From Neofusicoccum parvum (taxonomy: Eukaryota; Ascomycota; Dothideomycetes; Botryosphaeriales; Botryosphaeriaceae), in the NCBI GenBank assembly GCA_020912385.1, contig CP087215.1, positions 868,001 through 932,000 on the forward strand: 64,000 nucleotides of DNA, given 5' to 3'. Under the pieces are notes generated by a model that worked only from the letters and a program-made list of their open reading frames with translations, had not been told where the DNA came from and did not search any database. Below, piece after piece: positions 21,426 to 34,800 of the stretch (positions within the stretch are counted from its first letter, which is position 1; every line of letters starts with the position of its first letter). The translations under genes and the position numbers were made by a program.

Positions 21426-23244
21426 CGGCAGGATCGCGAGCGCAACACCCGCCATGCCCGCATCTTGTTCGGGCTCGCGCCGGGGGGCCCAGTTTCGACA
21501 ACGTGGTACGGCAGGCAAACAACGAGAGAGCGGAAACAAGCGGCCGAACATATGGGAGGAAGAACGAGGAAGACAAAGTGCCGGGGTGGAATGGGGTGTG
21601 GTGTGGTCTGTGGACGGGGGTGTGCGGCACGCCGCATCCTGATAACGCAAGGGTGGCACAAGGCAGAGACCCCGCGCGGGGTTACCTGCATGTGGTGAAA
21701 TGATGGCGGAAAGCACCGTTCGCGGAGAACGGGAAAGCGTCCGCTGGTGTGACCCTCAAATGTGGACGGGGCGAGATGCGCCGGGCGTGATTGTGCAACC
21801 GAAGAGTGCATTGCAGCTGAGCGAGCGGCGCTTAGCGGCGGCGCACTGGAAAATCGCACAAAAACCCCACGACACCGAGAAGGTGGTGGGGTCAGCCTGC
21901 AATGGAAGGTCAGTGGTTCTGCATCTCTTCGTGTTCGATTTCTCCTGTCGGGCGTGCTGGAAAGGGAACAAAGAGGCTGAATGCATGGTGGTGGGCTGAC
22001 GTGTTCCGTGACTCCCGTGGATCCTTCAACATCTTGTTCAGGCGAGAAGGGGTTGGGCCCTCGATGCAGCTATTCCTACCAGTGTTTCAGATGAGTGCGA
22101 ACCGTACTTAGCTTGACCGTGTAGCATATACTCAGTCGGCACGCAGCGGATGCGCTTGAATCACCAATACTGGAACCAGGGTAGAGCTGATCTTTGCTGC
22201 TATTTGTGTAACGCGATTCGGTAAGGCCGTTACAGTGGCTTTCGTGATCAAAATAGACATCAATGGATCCCAGAGCCTGTCACGGGATCCCACAGGAGGG
22301 TGGCAGACGTAAGTTGTCATCAGGACGGAAAGCTCCAGGGTTCTTTCATCTGGATCTCTGGATGACCGGGGCTTTTGGCAGCAAGGAAGTCTTCGGGAAC
22401 GTCATCCATGCCTTATCCTCTCAAACAGGAAAAGGGACCGGCCCGAGCCATTGATTGAACCTTAGATTTGAGAAGAAGGCGGCCGGGGGTTGCATACCCC
22501 ATGCTTCTATCCAGAGGCAGGATCGAAATAAGCCGACGGAACCCAGCGTGCATGCTGCAGGAGACTACATGAGACAGTGACAACGATGGATACCTTGTCC
22601 ATGTCGATCCAAGTCTGCAAAGGCGATGGTTGGGAACACATGGTCGCGGAGTCGACAATCTCGATCTCGAGGAGTGGTAGCGCGCTCTCGGTGGCGAAGC
22701 TGAAAGGATCTGGCGGTGAACGCGCGCGCTGCAAATTCCATCCTCGATGCTATAGAGGAACGCCTTCAATATTAATGCTCGGAGTCGTCGTTAGAGCGGT
22801 CCGCACATGGTTCCTGGAAGTTTGGCGCGGCGCTGTCCGTGCACCGTGTTCGCATCCAGTGATCAACATGGTGGTACTGCATAACGTGGCTGGGGGCACG
22901 CCGTCGTTCGCGATTCGTCAGACTGAACGCAGCTTTGCTGATCCCGAAATGGGGCGTATGCAGACAGGGCCTCAAAGCATGCGATCGCCGAGGATCCCTG
23001 CCCGTATAGCATGGTGGCCTGAGCAAGTGACCTCGAAACAAAGGACTCGATCTGCTCCTTGGAGGTTTGCGCTCGTGGACAGTTGCAGCACCTGGGCGCG
23101 GATGGCAACATCACGGCATCATGCATCGTTTTGATTCAGGAGACGAGAGTAATTGTCATGCCGTGGGGGAGGTCCTTCATGTCGAAGCGCGGGAGGCAAA
23201 GAAATTGCTTCTTGTCAGCAATCTGCGCCGTTTGGTTGAATGAG

Positions 23245-23252
23245 ATAAATAG
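23245..23252 (+). promoter_or_regulatory. TATA-like element
   Basis: ATAAATAG sits about 92-99 bp upstream of the ATG at 23344, inside an otherwise GC-rich stretch. The distance suits a fungal core promoter. Sequence-only evidence. Confidence 0.4.
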
Positions 23253-23343
23253 TGGCGCCGCGCCTCGGACAGGGAATACCATCTTTCACCTCAAAGAAGT
23301 GGAGCTCCTCCAAAATAACATTCAACCCCCCGCAACGACCAAC

Positions 23344-24308
23344 ATGGCTCCCATTAGCCCAGAGTCGCGCACATCCTTATGGCTGCGTCTGGTCAACAAC
23401 CTTTCCGCGGAGGATCTGAGAGGCATCCCAACTTCATATTCCAGCACGTCGGCCAGGAGCCAGGCTTCATGTGATGAAGTGCTTGCTCCTCTGGCCGTCC
23501 TCCTCCAATGTCGCCTTGACGTCCTGTCGCTTACTGAAACCCTGAGGAGAGCGGAGAGCTGGGCAGTATTGAACAGCTCGCAGACACAGCTGTCACGCTT
23601 GCGGACGCGGTTCCGGAACTCGGTGAGAGACTTAAATGGAGCAGCGTTGGTACAAGCCGGGCGAATGAGCGCAGGAGATCTGCCTTTTGGAAAGGTTCAA
23701 TGGGAGAGGACTGGTAAGTCTTGAGAATCTGATTTCACCCTGGAAGGTTGGCTGATGTTTTCAAGGAGCCCGCAGTGCCACATCATCAGCAGACTCCGAT
23801 GAAGACCAAAGAATGACGGACGATTCAGAGGATGATTCGGACGAGACGGACGTTGAGGACGAGGAAGAGTACGAGACGGACTCGGGCGAGGACGAGGACG
23901 ATAATTCCCACGAAGTCCCCGATAAGCTGGACAACGGCGAATCGGATCCTGCAAAGTTAGTACCTCAAAGGACTAGGTCTGAAACAACTGATGAAGTGCT
24001 AACGACATCGCAGCGGCCGACGATTCCAAGGCAACCGTGAGATGCACGTCTTGTTCAACTCGGTTACCATATGCCGTCTCGGTAGAATGATCGCAAATTT
24101 GCAGCAGGCAAACGCCGAAACTCTTGCAAGAGACATCGAGAGGGGATCGTCTACCACGGAAGTGAAGGCAAGATACGTCGGTCAGCTGCGGAATGCGGCG
24201 TCGAATGCGCGGGCAAGCTGGGCGCGGGAGATGCAGAGCGAGCTCGAGGTTGCGGAGCAGTACCGTGTGGCCATGATCCAGGTGCTCCAAGAAGAGATTC
24301 GGTGTTGA
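23344..24308 (+). CDS. Acidic unknown protein (3 exons, 284 aa)
   Basis: Exons are 23344-23713, 23766-23955 and 24014-24308, joined by introns of 52 nt (GTAAGT...TTTTCAAG) and 58 nt (GTTAGT...GCTAAC...TCGCAG). Phases agree and the product is continuous. The N-terminal third is helical, with Ser/Arg-rich parts. Residues about 125-190 form a very acidic, low-complexity stretch (Asp/Glu/Ser repeats such as DDSEDDSDETDVEDEEEYE). The C-terminal 95 residues are predicted helical (RMIANLQQANAETLARDIE and onward). Acidic linkers of this kind occur in nuclear or chromatin-associated proteins, but no domain is recognised. The first intron uses a CAAG acceptor, which supports tolerance of AAG acceptors in this genome. 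Confidence 0.75.
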
Positions 24309-25806
24309 CAGAACGATAACCACGCATTTTCGGCAATAAATTTCGATGATTGCACACTCGCTCTCCCGAGGTCAGGCCTTGAAGCAGCCTGTCCAGTAAT
24401 GACACTCTATCATGCGTGCAACTGAGCTCGTCTTGTGTCCGGAAATGTGCCGTGATGGTAGACTTCGCGGGATAGAAGCGGTGATGATGTGAGCGCGGTT
24501 TCGCCGTGGAGGTCAACTAGCCACAGATTGACAAAGGGTGACGCGGGTTCGCGTGTGTGGGTGGGGAAACGCGCAGCGCGGGAAAATGCGGCAGGAAGGA
24601 GAAGCCGAGGCTGTGCGGTCCGACCATTTGGCCGACACATGGCCTTTCCTCCTTCCCCTCACTTCACGCCTGCCGCTCTCCTCTCACATCTTGTGGATGT
24701 GATGCCCCAGCCTTGCCAGATCTCTAGGGTCATTGAATCCGACTACGATTCAACTCCACCTTCGAGAGCCATACGAGAACGAGAGCCGGAACCTGCTGCG
24801 CTGAAGTCTCAATGCGCCCCCTTCAGGCCCAAGCTCTCGTAGACGACCGGATGGGAGCGACGAAGACCGTGGACGTGGCCCGCATTGCGGCATGCCCCAT
24901 TCATGTTTTTATCTACCTCTCACATGAAGATTGCGTTAAACTTTGCAGACGCATAGGCAAGGGCACCGCTTGGCGATCGTTCCTGATGTCATTATAGGCA
25001 ACCTCAAAGGCTGTATCTCCACAACTCGGATAGGTTTGTAGCCTCACGCCCTCGTGAGACCTTTTTCTCTTGGCAACTGTGATGTTTGGATGCCCTTTGA
25101 TTCTCTCACCACATCTTCGAACAATAGGGCAATTGCGACCATGACGTTTTCAAATGCCGTCTCATCCTGCACATTTCCTTCTTCGGTGTCTTTCTTTCCT
25201 TTAGATCGTTGGAAGTCAAACATGAGTTTGGCGGTGACGCTGTTGCACTGATGGTGGAGATAAGAGCAAGGAAGAGCTTACCAGGCGGCTATTGAAAGCG
25301 CTTTGTTTACTGATGCTGGCCGTGAAAGCCTACAGCGACGTCACCAGGTCCCAAAACTCTAATAACGAGGGTACAGACCGGTCCATCCTCTCGTCCGGGG
25401 CCTACCGTCGCAATCTCGCGATGATTTCTCCATATGCTGGCACGCTACTTTTCGGAAGGTAGGTAAGTAAACCATTTGTCATGTGCCTTGGCAGCACGTG
25501 CGTCAGATCTGTCACAGTCTCGTCAATGCTAGTAAAATCTGCGTGGCACGCCAGGGTTCACCTGCTGCAAACATCTCAAGCTGAAGGGGCGCAGATGCGG
25601 CGAAGATCTGCGGCGGCGATGCAATGCGGCGCGGTGAGGTCCGAGCTTCCGCGGACCCTGTTGACGGCAGCCTGCGTTGTCTGCCGCTCACTTAGCCTTG
25701 TCACCGCAACACCACCTCTCTTTCGCCCTGCACTCTTTGCCTGCCGTTGCAACGACCGACGCTCCGCTCAGAACACTTCAGCGGCGTGCTGCCTCGTCCT
25801 CGCACG
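24309..25806. other. Intergenic region upstream of the giant gene
   Basis: 1.5 kb without a supported gene. Short plus-strand frames at 24489-24842 and 24812-24997 carry protein-like segments but have stops and no splice solution I could find. The last 200 bases are C-rich and lead to the ATG at 25807; no TATA box was seen. Confidence 0.45.
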
Positions 25807-28800
25807 ATGAGCCAGCCAGCCGCTGTCGCCCGCCTCTTGGAGGCACAGTTCAATCACATCGTCCTTCCGGCCCGCGTCCCAACCAAACGGGACGACAACC
25901 TCGCCGCGCTCGAAACCGCGCTGACCGACCGCTTCATCGATGCCTCCCGGGTTCTGCGAGACTGCGCAGAAGGCGATGGCTACTTCGACTGGGACAACGT
26001 GCGCCGCGTCCTCCTCAGCGTCAAGTCTATCAACCTAGGTGGCAAGCTGGACAAACGTTCCTTGACTTTGGAGCTCGGTCGCCTCCAGTATGGAGATCTA
26101 CTCATCCTGCACGTCGCGGAGCAAAACGCCGGTCTTCTCATCCGCCGCCTCCAAGTGTAAGTCTTGCGATTCCTGACAGACCTGCCCTCAAACTGATTCG
26201 TTCCATCATCTAGTGACCATGGCCAAGAGGTTCTCTTCGAAGCGTTCGAAGCCTCTCCTCGATCCGAAGATGTTCTCGCAACCGAACACGCGTTGCAGTG
26301 GGACTTTCCGGGCAGCGCCGTTGCTGTGCCGTACACCACCCTCGCCGACGAGTCATTCCAAGACAGCCTCACAGCCTTCCTTGAACAATGCAGCACGGAG
26401 TCCATCAAGCGCTTCGCTGCCCGCGCTAACAAGGCTGGCTCTTTGGCCATCGAGACACGCGACACAGTTGATCCTGCCATGATCTCATCTCTACTCATGA
26501 CACTACTTGAAGTCCATGGCCGCCGCGTCTTCGGCCCCGTGTTACGGAAACGGGTCCGCGATAATGTCTGCTGGGGTGATGGTGCGGAGAACCCTTGGCG
26601 TCGGCTTCCATACTACTTGGTACTACGTGTCGGCCTTGCAAGGCACCTGGCAATGAGGAAAGGTGGTGAGGTCGGAAGACTGCAGTACAAATTCCTCATG
26701 TGCGTCATGCTCGCGCACCTGCTCGGAGATGCGCTCGATCACCTCGATCCACAAACTCTGTTCACTCTGAAGGCCAAGCTATCTCGGCGTCTCGCAAAGT
26801 TGGAGGTTGCCAAAGGTCGATGCTCACCCTCCGTACGCACTCACTACGAAGCTACCTTTGCCGTACTGGGCCCTCTATTTCAAAAGACACTTCGGAATGC
26901 CAATTTCCGCATCGAGTCTACCTGGGCTAGGATGAAGGCAAGCATCAAAAGGCCTGTCCCGTCCCTTCCCATACGTGCGAACGAAAGGGATATGGTTCTC
27001 CGTCTGCCCAAGAGCGGACCGTACCTGAAAGCTATTATCAGTTACAGGTTCCCCCGAAATTCAATCCACATCCTCCCTAGCAGTTTCAACATGTCTTCCG
27101 CAAACAAGAGCTTAAAACCATTGGCAAGTCGTTGCTTCTCGCTGGCCCAACTCGAGGCGGATGTCGAAGATGGCTCTTTCTTCGAAACTCTGGCCTCATT
27201 GAGCAGCAGCGTTGCTTGTATGAAATTGTACCGCAAGATCGACGAATATGTCAACCTGGTTGGTTCAGCATACGACGGCAATCCAGAACAGAAAAGTATC
27301 ATGATTCTTACAGTCATGGAGCTCTGGATGGCTCTCGATCAGCGTGCGACTAGCATGTTTGGGCTTCTTCTTGCTTTCTCCACGGGACTCATGCCTGATA
27401 CGCTGGATGTACTTCAACTGCCGCGATTCTCCGATATGCGCCGATTGCAAAAGGTCCAGATTTATCTTCAGGAAAGGCAAAAGAAATGTGGCTTCACCAA
27501 TAGGACTATCTTTGATGGCCCATTTGAGGGCTGCTTTGCGGAGCGCTATTACAACGAATCCGATACCGGGTCCCTTCAGAAGCTCCATCAGGACATCGAG
27601 GATGCCGCGGAGTTGGCACGAGCTGCAAAAGAGCAGGAATGGAAAGAGCTCAGTCAAGAGTATGAAGAACTGGAGCGACGTATTGCAGAGACTGCGTGTA
27701 CATTCGTCGATGATGGATGGGAGACCATACACAATAAGCATTGCACCAAGTGTTACCTGCGACGTTGCGCCAGAAGAATGAGCATTGCGGTTCACGAACA
27801 TTTCCTTCCATCGAATCCTGTATACGCAAAGGCTGTCGTCTTCGAACTGGACTGCCCTCCTGCATTTTCGGCTTATCGCAATGCTACCTGGAAAATTCTG
27901 GGAACTTTGGCCCGCCCGATGCTTACCGACCGCTTTGAACCGCGCCTGCGTCTTCAGGATTACAGTCAGCTGAGCCAGTTTGCACAGCATAGCATCGGCG
28001 GTGTGTCCTTGGCTTCAACGACCAAGTCTTTTCTCAAAACCCACTACCGTGGCGTCTGCTTCCCTGCAGATCTGGACAATGTCTGTCTGCCTAACGGCCT
28101 GAAACTCGCGTACTCTGATCCTGCCACAAATGCTTGGCCTGATCGCCAGAAGCATAAACCGTCGTTCGTTCATCATTGCCAGTTCTTTATCCCTACCAAT
28201 TCGCCATTTGTGGCTTTGCGGCTCTTGCCTGCGTTCGCACCAGACTCTCACGGCCCTACTTCGAACGAGGTCATTTCTAGTCAGACTAAGTGCCCTTCTG
28301 GTCTCAACACGCACGAGTATATGGCCTTCCAAAGCTTATTCTCTGGCAAGAACCAACGATGGCCACTCATTCTCCTTGAATTGGCATCATCAAACCTGAA
28401 CTTCAGTGCTGAAGCAACAACGCTCCTTATCAGCCAGCTCTCTATACAAGCGGGCCCAGCACATGATGGCGATCCTTTTAGGATGGTCCATCAAGTCTTT
28501 CGGCAGCAGTCCTTCTGTGAGCAGCTGATCGAACAGATCAGAGTCCGTTTTGATTCTATTTCAGTGAGCTGGCGGGAGACCAACAGCATGGACATGCTCA
28601 TTACTTTACTCCTCCGTTTGATCTCTCTGGGTCCGGATACATCATCCAAGGCGGCTTCAAAGATTATTAAGCAAGTTCGTGCTGTCACGTACAGATGGAC
28701 CAATCAACTGCGCGCGGAGATCCATAAGGCCACGGATGCCGACACTTCCCAGAGGTGTTCGAGGTATGCCCTTTGGGCTGCATTACTTTGCAAGCGTACT

Positions 28801-31800
28801 TTCCTCCCTCACTGCAGGGATGCTCAGACTGGTTTCTCAGAAAGCCTCTCTGTTGAATCACTTCAGTGGTTTGTCGAGTCATCCATTACGTTACAGGACA
28901 ACATGGTCAGCGACCCTGCTGCCCTACCAAGTGTGCTTCAACAGGCTCTAGTGCGAGACTTGAAAATGACATACCGCTTGAGGTTCCTCATACGCAAGTC
29001 AATCCAAGAAAACCCCCATGGTCTGATTGCGGCGATCGACAGCATGTGGCCATTGTCCGCAGGAGCTTTGTCGAGGGACTATTCGGAACCGGTCTTTCTG
29101 GGTGATCCATTCATTTGGACAGTCCAGTTAAACTTACAGAGTGCACATCATTGCAGAGAACAGATGATTCACTACGATGTACTCGAAGGTCATCTACTGA
29201 TTGACAACAAACCTTTGGGAAGACTTCCTTCTGAGCACCGAAACTCTGTGTTGTTGACCGAGCTTTTCGGTGATCAGAACCTGCTTACATTTCCCTCTGG
29301 TCTTCACGGCATGATTTACATGCTAGTGTGCACCCCCAACGGACATCAAATCCACCTGGGTCTGCGGGGTGGGCAGGAAGTCATTCGGGCCTACCACAGA
29401 GGAAGATTGTTGGAGTTAGTTCCGAGGAACATGTTCATTCAAGACGGCATTTATGACCTACCGGCCTCGTTGGTAGACAGCTGCCACCACTGGCTTGATG
29501 TGGACAGTGGTGTCTTGGAAGTTCGGCAGTGTCGAGACCCCTGGAAAGCCGGAAAGCCGTCGAATTGGAAAATCGATATCAAAACACACATTGCTCATCG
29601 TCGGAATAGTCGTCTCGTTGATCCACACAGCCACTTGTTCCGCCAATTTACCCGGATCTTCGACTCATTCGAACAGCCTCAGTTCTTGACGGTGTATCAA
29701 CCAGCAGATGTACCCTTGTCTGCCGAGTTAAGGCGCCTGGAACTCAGTTTCGTCGTCAATAAAAGACACAATCTCACCTGCAAGGAGTTGAATGCCGAAA
29801 TTGATCCGAATCAAGATGCCGGTACTTGGTATGGACTCAACAGTAAGTTGATCCTTCGTGATCCGATGGATACGCAAAGTCGCAGCATCATCGTCCCCAT
29901 GGGTCCATTGTCATACCAGCGGAACAGGTTCCACGTTGCAATCCACGTAAAGCCGGGTAGTAATTACGCAAAATATACCATCAACAAGGTCCTCGGTCGT
30001 CTTGACTGCCCAGCAGAGCCGTCCCTTTTGTATCACAAGGCACGATTACATGCTTACACTTCAGCTGTTCTGCCCGACCCGCTGACGGGAAGGACTGGGA
30101 CCGAAGAGGCTCTTCATTGCCTTAGCTCGGGCATCTGTCAGCCATGGTCCCCGCTTGCGGACATGTCACTGGAGCCCCTCGCCTCAATTGCTGAATTAAC
30201 TCCAAACAGACAATATTATCCAAAAGGACTTCAAGCAATGCAGAAGGTTGAATGGAACCCAAATTTAACGACCACCATCCAACGAGACGAGTTCTTATTA
30301 CGTGTGAGGAAAATTTGCCAGAAATCTTCCGAATTGGCTCTATTTGACAGCACTGAGTCAGAGCAAGTCCAGCTTCGAGACATCGACAGTCACTTGCTAC
30401 GTCGCAGCATCAGTAACAGGAAGCTCTATGAACGTACAGACGAGCAATCTGACATGTCTTGCGGATCGCTGGACGTACCCTACAATGCAAGAGACCGGCT
30501 CGAAACCACGAAAGGACGCCATAATGTCTTCGAGACAGTGACTCTCATTTCCAAGTGGTCTGTGGACATCCCAGCAACATCAGACTTAGCCGGAATCCTG
30601 CAAACCTGGCCTACTATTCAGGGGCACGGCCAGAAGTTCGACAAGTCTCTACTAAGCAGTTGTCTCGAGATCCAGTTTGGGCTTGAATGGGGTTCTTTGG
30701 TGGACTATTGCCGTTCCTCTACGCCTGAACATCTCTATCAGCTCAGCTTTCTCTTTGCAACTATGTCTTTCCGCGCAGATGCTCAGATGGACCTGATCAG
30801 GACGCTTATTGCCTTCACGATATCCGAGCGTATGAAGAGACTTGAGCCCCCAAAGTGGTCGTTGTATTCCAATTTCCGCCGGAATCATTTTCCAACTATA
30901 GACTATCTCGCGGAGTTGATAAAGACTTGCCGCGTTCCGTACAAGGGCGATGAAAGGAGCCAATTCACTGTCACGGCTAAACTGAAAAGCCGACTGGAAG
31001 CTGCTCAGCAGGCTCATGAAGAAAAGGCAGAGAAGGATTGCAAGGAGCTCGCAAAGTTTCTTCTCAATCAGTGGCCTTGTGCAGAGCCTACAACGGATGG
31101 TCTTGCTGATGAGAGCTCTTTTGAACTGAACGTTCCCCAGGCCATGGCAATCTTGAAGCCGGAATGGCTGCGCCTTTTTCAAAATATTGAGCTGTCCCAG
31201 TACATTACCCGGGTGCAGCAGATTCTCGACCATTTTCAGGCACCTCTCGTCATGAAACCGTTGGAGGTGCTCTCCAGCAACGAAGATGTGTTATTCACAG
31301 ATAGTCGTGGCGGCGAGATACCATCTCTTTCGTTGGACCTACTTCGGAAGCCCGTCCTCAAGACTGCTAAACCCTCCGATCGGCTCTATAAAGAAAACGC
31401 GGAAAAGTCAGATTCACCACCCGGATTCAAAAAAGATGGCATCAATGGCAGTACCAAGTTTTCGTCTCCGAAAGCTCTAGCCATGAAGGAGAATGTTCCA
31501 ACCGGACCGAGACGGCAATTGAAAGGCAAAAAAGAGTCCGCTGCAGTGAGCCAAGAGGTGTTGCATCTTGGAAAAATTGTTCAAGCTCTCTCGAAATCCA
31601 AATCTACGGTCAAGAGGCACTACGCACGAGACTTGAAACAAAGCCTGGACTCGCTCAAGTCTCTTAACGTCCAGCCCAAGCGGATCGAAAACCCTATTCT
31701 TCCAATTCAGCTCTCCGTAGCTACCGAAGAAGCTCGTCAGAAAGTTCACGAGCAATACGAGCGCATCCTTCATGCTTTGGAGCGAGACGATCCTCGAACG

Positions 31801-34800
31801 AGGTGGTTGAAAGAAGGCGGCTTGTGGCCTTGCATGACAACAGTAGCACTATTGGAGCAGCTCCGCTCCACAACCATGGCAGTGTTCGGTTCCGGGATGA
31901 GAGAATGCATTTTAGAGTATGCGATCTCTATCACACACCTACAGAGAATCCTCCGCATGCGAGAGGCCAACTTAAAGAACAAAAAGCAAGTGTTCGAGGA
32001 GGAGCAAGCTCACGCAGGACACGAGAACTGGCAGCCAGCAAATGATCCTGACTGGCTGCTTTTGGAAATTGATGCGAACCTACTCATTCGGCCAGGCCAA
32101 GTCGACGTTGCTCGTGCAACAATCTCACCAGCGTCTAGGTCAAACTCTGTCCTGCAGATGAACATGGGCCAAGGCAAAACTTCGTGCATCATGCCAATGG
32201 TTGCCGCTTCTCTCGCCGACACAAAGAGGCTTGTTCGAATTGTTGTTCCGAAGGCTTTACTCTTGCAGACAGCACAACTCGTGCATGGGCGTTTGGGAGG
32301 CTTACTGGGCCGCGAGCTTCGACATGTACCGTTCTCGCGCAAGACGTCAACTGCACAGAACACGACGAAGGCCTTTTGGGATATTCACAAAGACATCATG
32401 TCGGCTTCCGGCATCATGATTGCCATTCCTGAGCATGTCATGTCTTTCATGCTTAGTGGCTTGCAACGAGTCTCTGACAGCCGCATCGCTGAGGCCACTC
32501 CAATGATCAATGTTCAATCGTGGATGCGAAAGGTCTGCCGAGACATTCTGGACGAGTCAGATTTCACTCTGGCTGTCCGTACTCAACTCATCTATCCTTC
32601 CGGACAGCAAACAACAGTTGATGGCCACCCTCATCGCTGGGAGACGACAGAGACGTTACTGCGTTTGGTTGAATCCCACATTTGGAATCTGCAGCAGGAG
32701 TTTCCAAGGAGCGTCGAGGTAGTCACAAGGTCCGTTGGAGGTTTTCCGCTGGTATTCTTCTTGAGAAAGGACGTGGAAGACGCCCTGATTACGCGGATCG
32801 TGAACGACATTCTCCGTGGGCAGACTTCAATCCTCCCGACCCGCGATTGCTCTCTTTCCGACCGCCAGGCAATTCGGCATTACATTACAGACGCCGTTGT
32901 CCGTCAAACAACTACGGATAGGATCCAGGCCATGTTTCCAGACAAGCCAGTCGCCAAGCAGAACCTTCATCTTCTCAGAGGCCTGCTTGTGCATAGGATA
33001 CTGCTGCTGACTCTCAAGAAAAGGTGGTCGGTTCAATACGGCCTCCATCCTGATCGAGACCCGATCGCAGTGCCGTATCATGCAAAGGGTGTCCCATCCG
33101 ATCAGGCTGAGTGGGGTCATCCCGACGTTGCCATATTGTTTACTTGCCTTTCGTTCTACTTTGAAGGTCTTTCCTTGGCTCGGCTCCGGCAAGCCCTTGA
33201 GCATGTGGTGAAGTCAGATGACCCGTCAAGCGAGTACGACCGTTGGATGCACAGCGGCGCCAGTATACCTGGCTCTCTGAGGGAGTGGAACGTCATCAAC
33301 GTTGATGATGAAGCTCAATTACACGAAATCTGGCAACATTTGCGATTCAGCATTGTTGTGATTGACTACTACCTGAATCATTTCGTTTTCCCGAGGCACG
33401 CCAAGCAGTTCAAGCTCAAACTGCAGTCATCCGGATGGGATATTCCCCTCTTGACTATTTCTCAATCACCAGATGCGAACCCGAGTGGCCACAGGCCGTT
33501 GACTACGGGGTTCAGTGGTACGAACGACAACCGGACTCTTCTCCCGTTGACCATAAAACAGCAGGATCTCCCAGGTCTCTCGCATACCAACGCAGAAGTC
33601 CTCACTTATCTGCTGCAGCCACGCAATAGGCGCTATATTCTTGCTGCGGACCATCGAGGAAGGCGCCTCTCCGAACTTTCATTCCTTGAAGAGCTTTACA
33701 AGCACGATATTCGGATGTTGCTTGACGCAGGCGCTCAGATCTTGGAAATGGACAACTGTAGTCTCGTCAAGGCTTGGCTGCGTATTGATACTCAAGCCAA
33801 GGCTGCCCTGTACTTCAGCACAGGTAATCGGCCTTTCATTCTCTACCGCAACGGCACAACTGTTCCACTTCTCGCAAGTCCATTTGCTGATAACTTGAGC
33901 GAGTGCCTCGTATACCTTGATGAGGCCCACACTCGTGGTACGGACTTGAAAATGCCCCTGTACGCCCAAGGCGCTTTAACGTTAGGTCTTGGCCAAAGCA
34001 AAGATCACACAGTGCAAGGTTTGTCTGAATCTTTCTACATTTACTATGTAATATCAAATGCTAACGCGAAAAATAGCTGCCATGAGACTGCGCCAGTTGG
34101 CAACTACGCAATCGGTGGTATTCTTCTCGACTCCAGAAGTCCATCAGAGTATCCTCGACCAGCGAAACCTCAGGCCCGGAAGCCCCCTTGATTCCTACGA
34201 CGTCGTGTGCTGGCTTTTGGAGCAGACCTGCAACGGCATCGAGCAGCTTCAGCCACTGTATTATTCTCAGGGCGCTGACTTCTGTCGGAGGTCGCAGGCT
34301 ATGTTCGACAACCCCAACTTCCTTGCAGATGTGGATCAACGTGACGCTTGTCTTAAGGAGCTACGACAGACGGAACACCAAACGTTGGAACAGCTGTACA
34401 AGCCAAGGACCAAGACCAAACTGAACAACACTCCCAACACTTTCTCTCCGCAAATTGCAGCATTTATGAAAGACCTCAACAGACGCCGCAAGGGGTTCCA
34501 AGACCATGGAAATGCTGTCCACGGCTCTGCTCTTCAGGAAGTGGAGCAAGAGAGGGAGGTGGCTCAAGAGGTAGAGAGTGTTCGGGAAGTGCAGAAACCT
34601 GTGTACTTTGCACCTCACAAGTTCGGTGGTCTTCACAAGGACATCATTGCTTTCGCTAAAACGGGAAGGCTCGCGGCTGGGTCTGCCGGATACGAGCACA
34701 TCTTCGTTACCTTGCGTCATACCGCGTTGGGTCTAAAGTACCGGATCAATGGCGACATGATCAACTCAAGGCTCTTCGTTTCGAAAGAGTTCTCGAGAAC

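Larger units (their letters stand above)
20965..23343. other. Intergenic region with a short tandem duplication; no supported gene
   Basis: 2.4 kb. It includes an imperfect 46-bp-period tandem repeat at 21348-21420. Minus- and plus-strand frames of 75-185 codons (for example 21311-21859, 22577-23134) show no known motif and no intron-supported extension. A TATA-like ATAAATAG (23245-23252) belongs to the downstream gene. Eroded genes are possible in 22400-23130 but cannot be shown. Confidence 0.45.
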
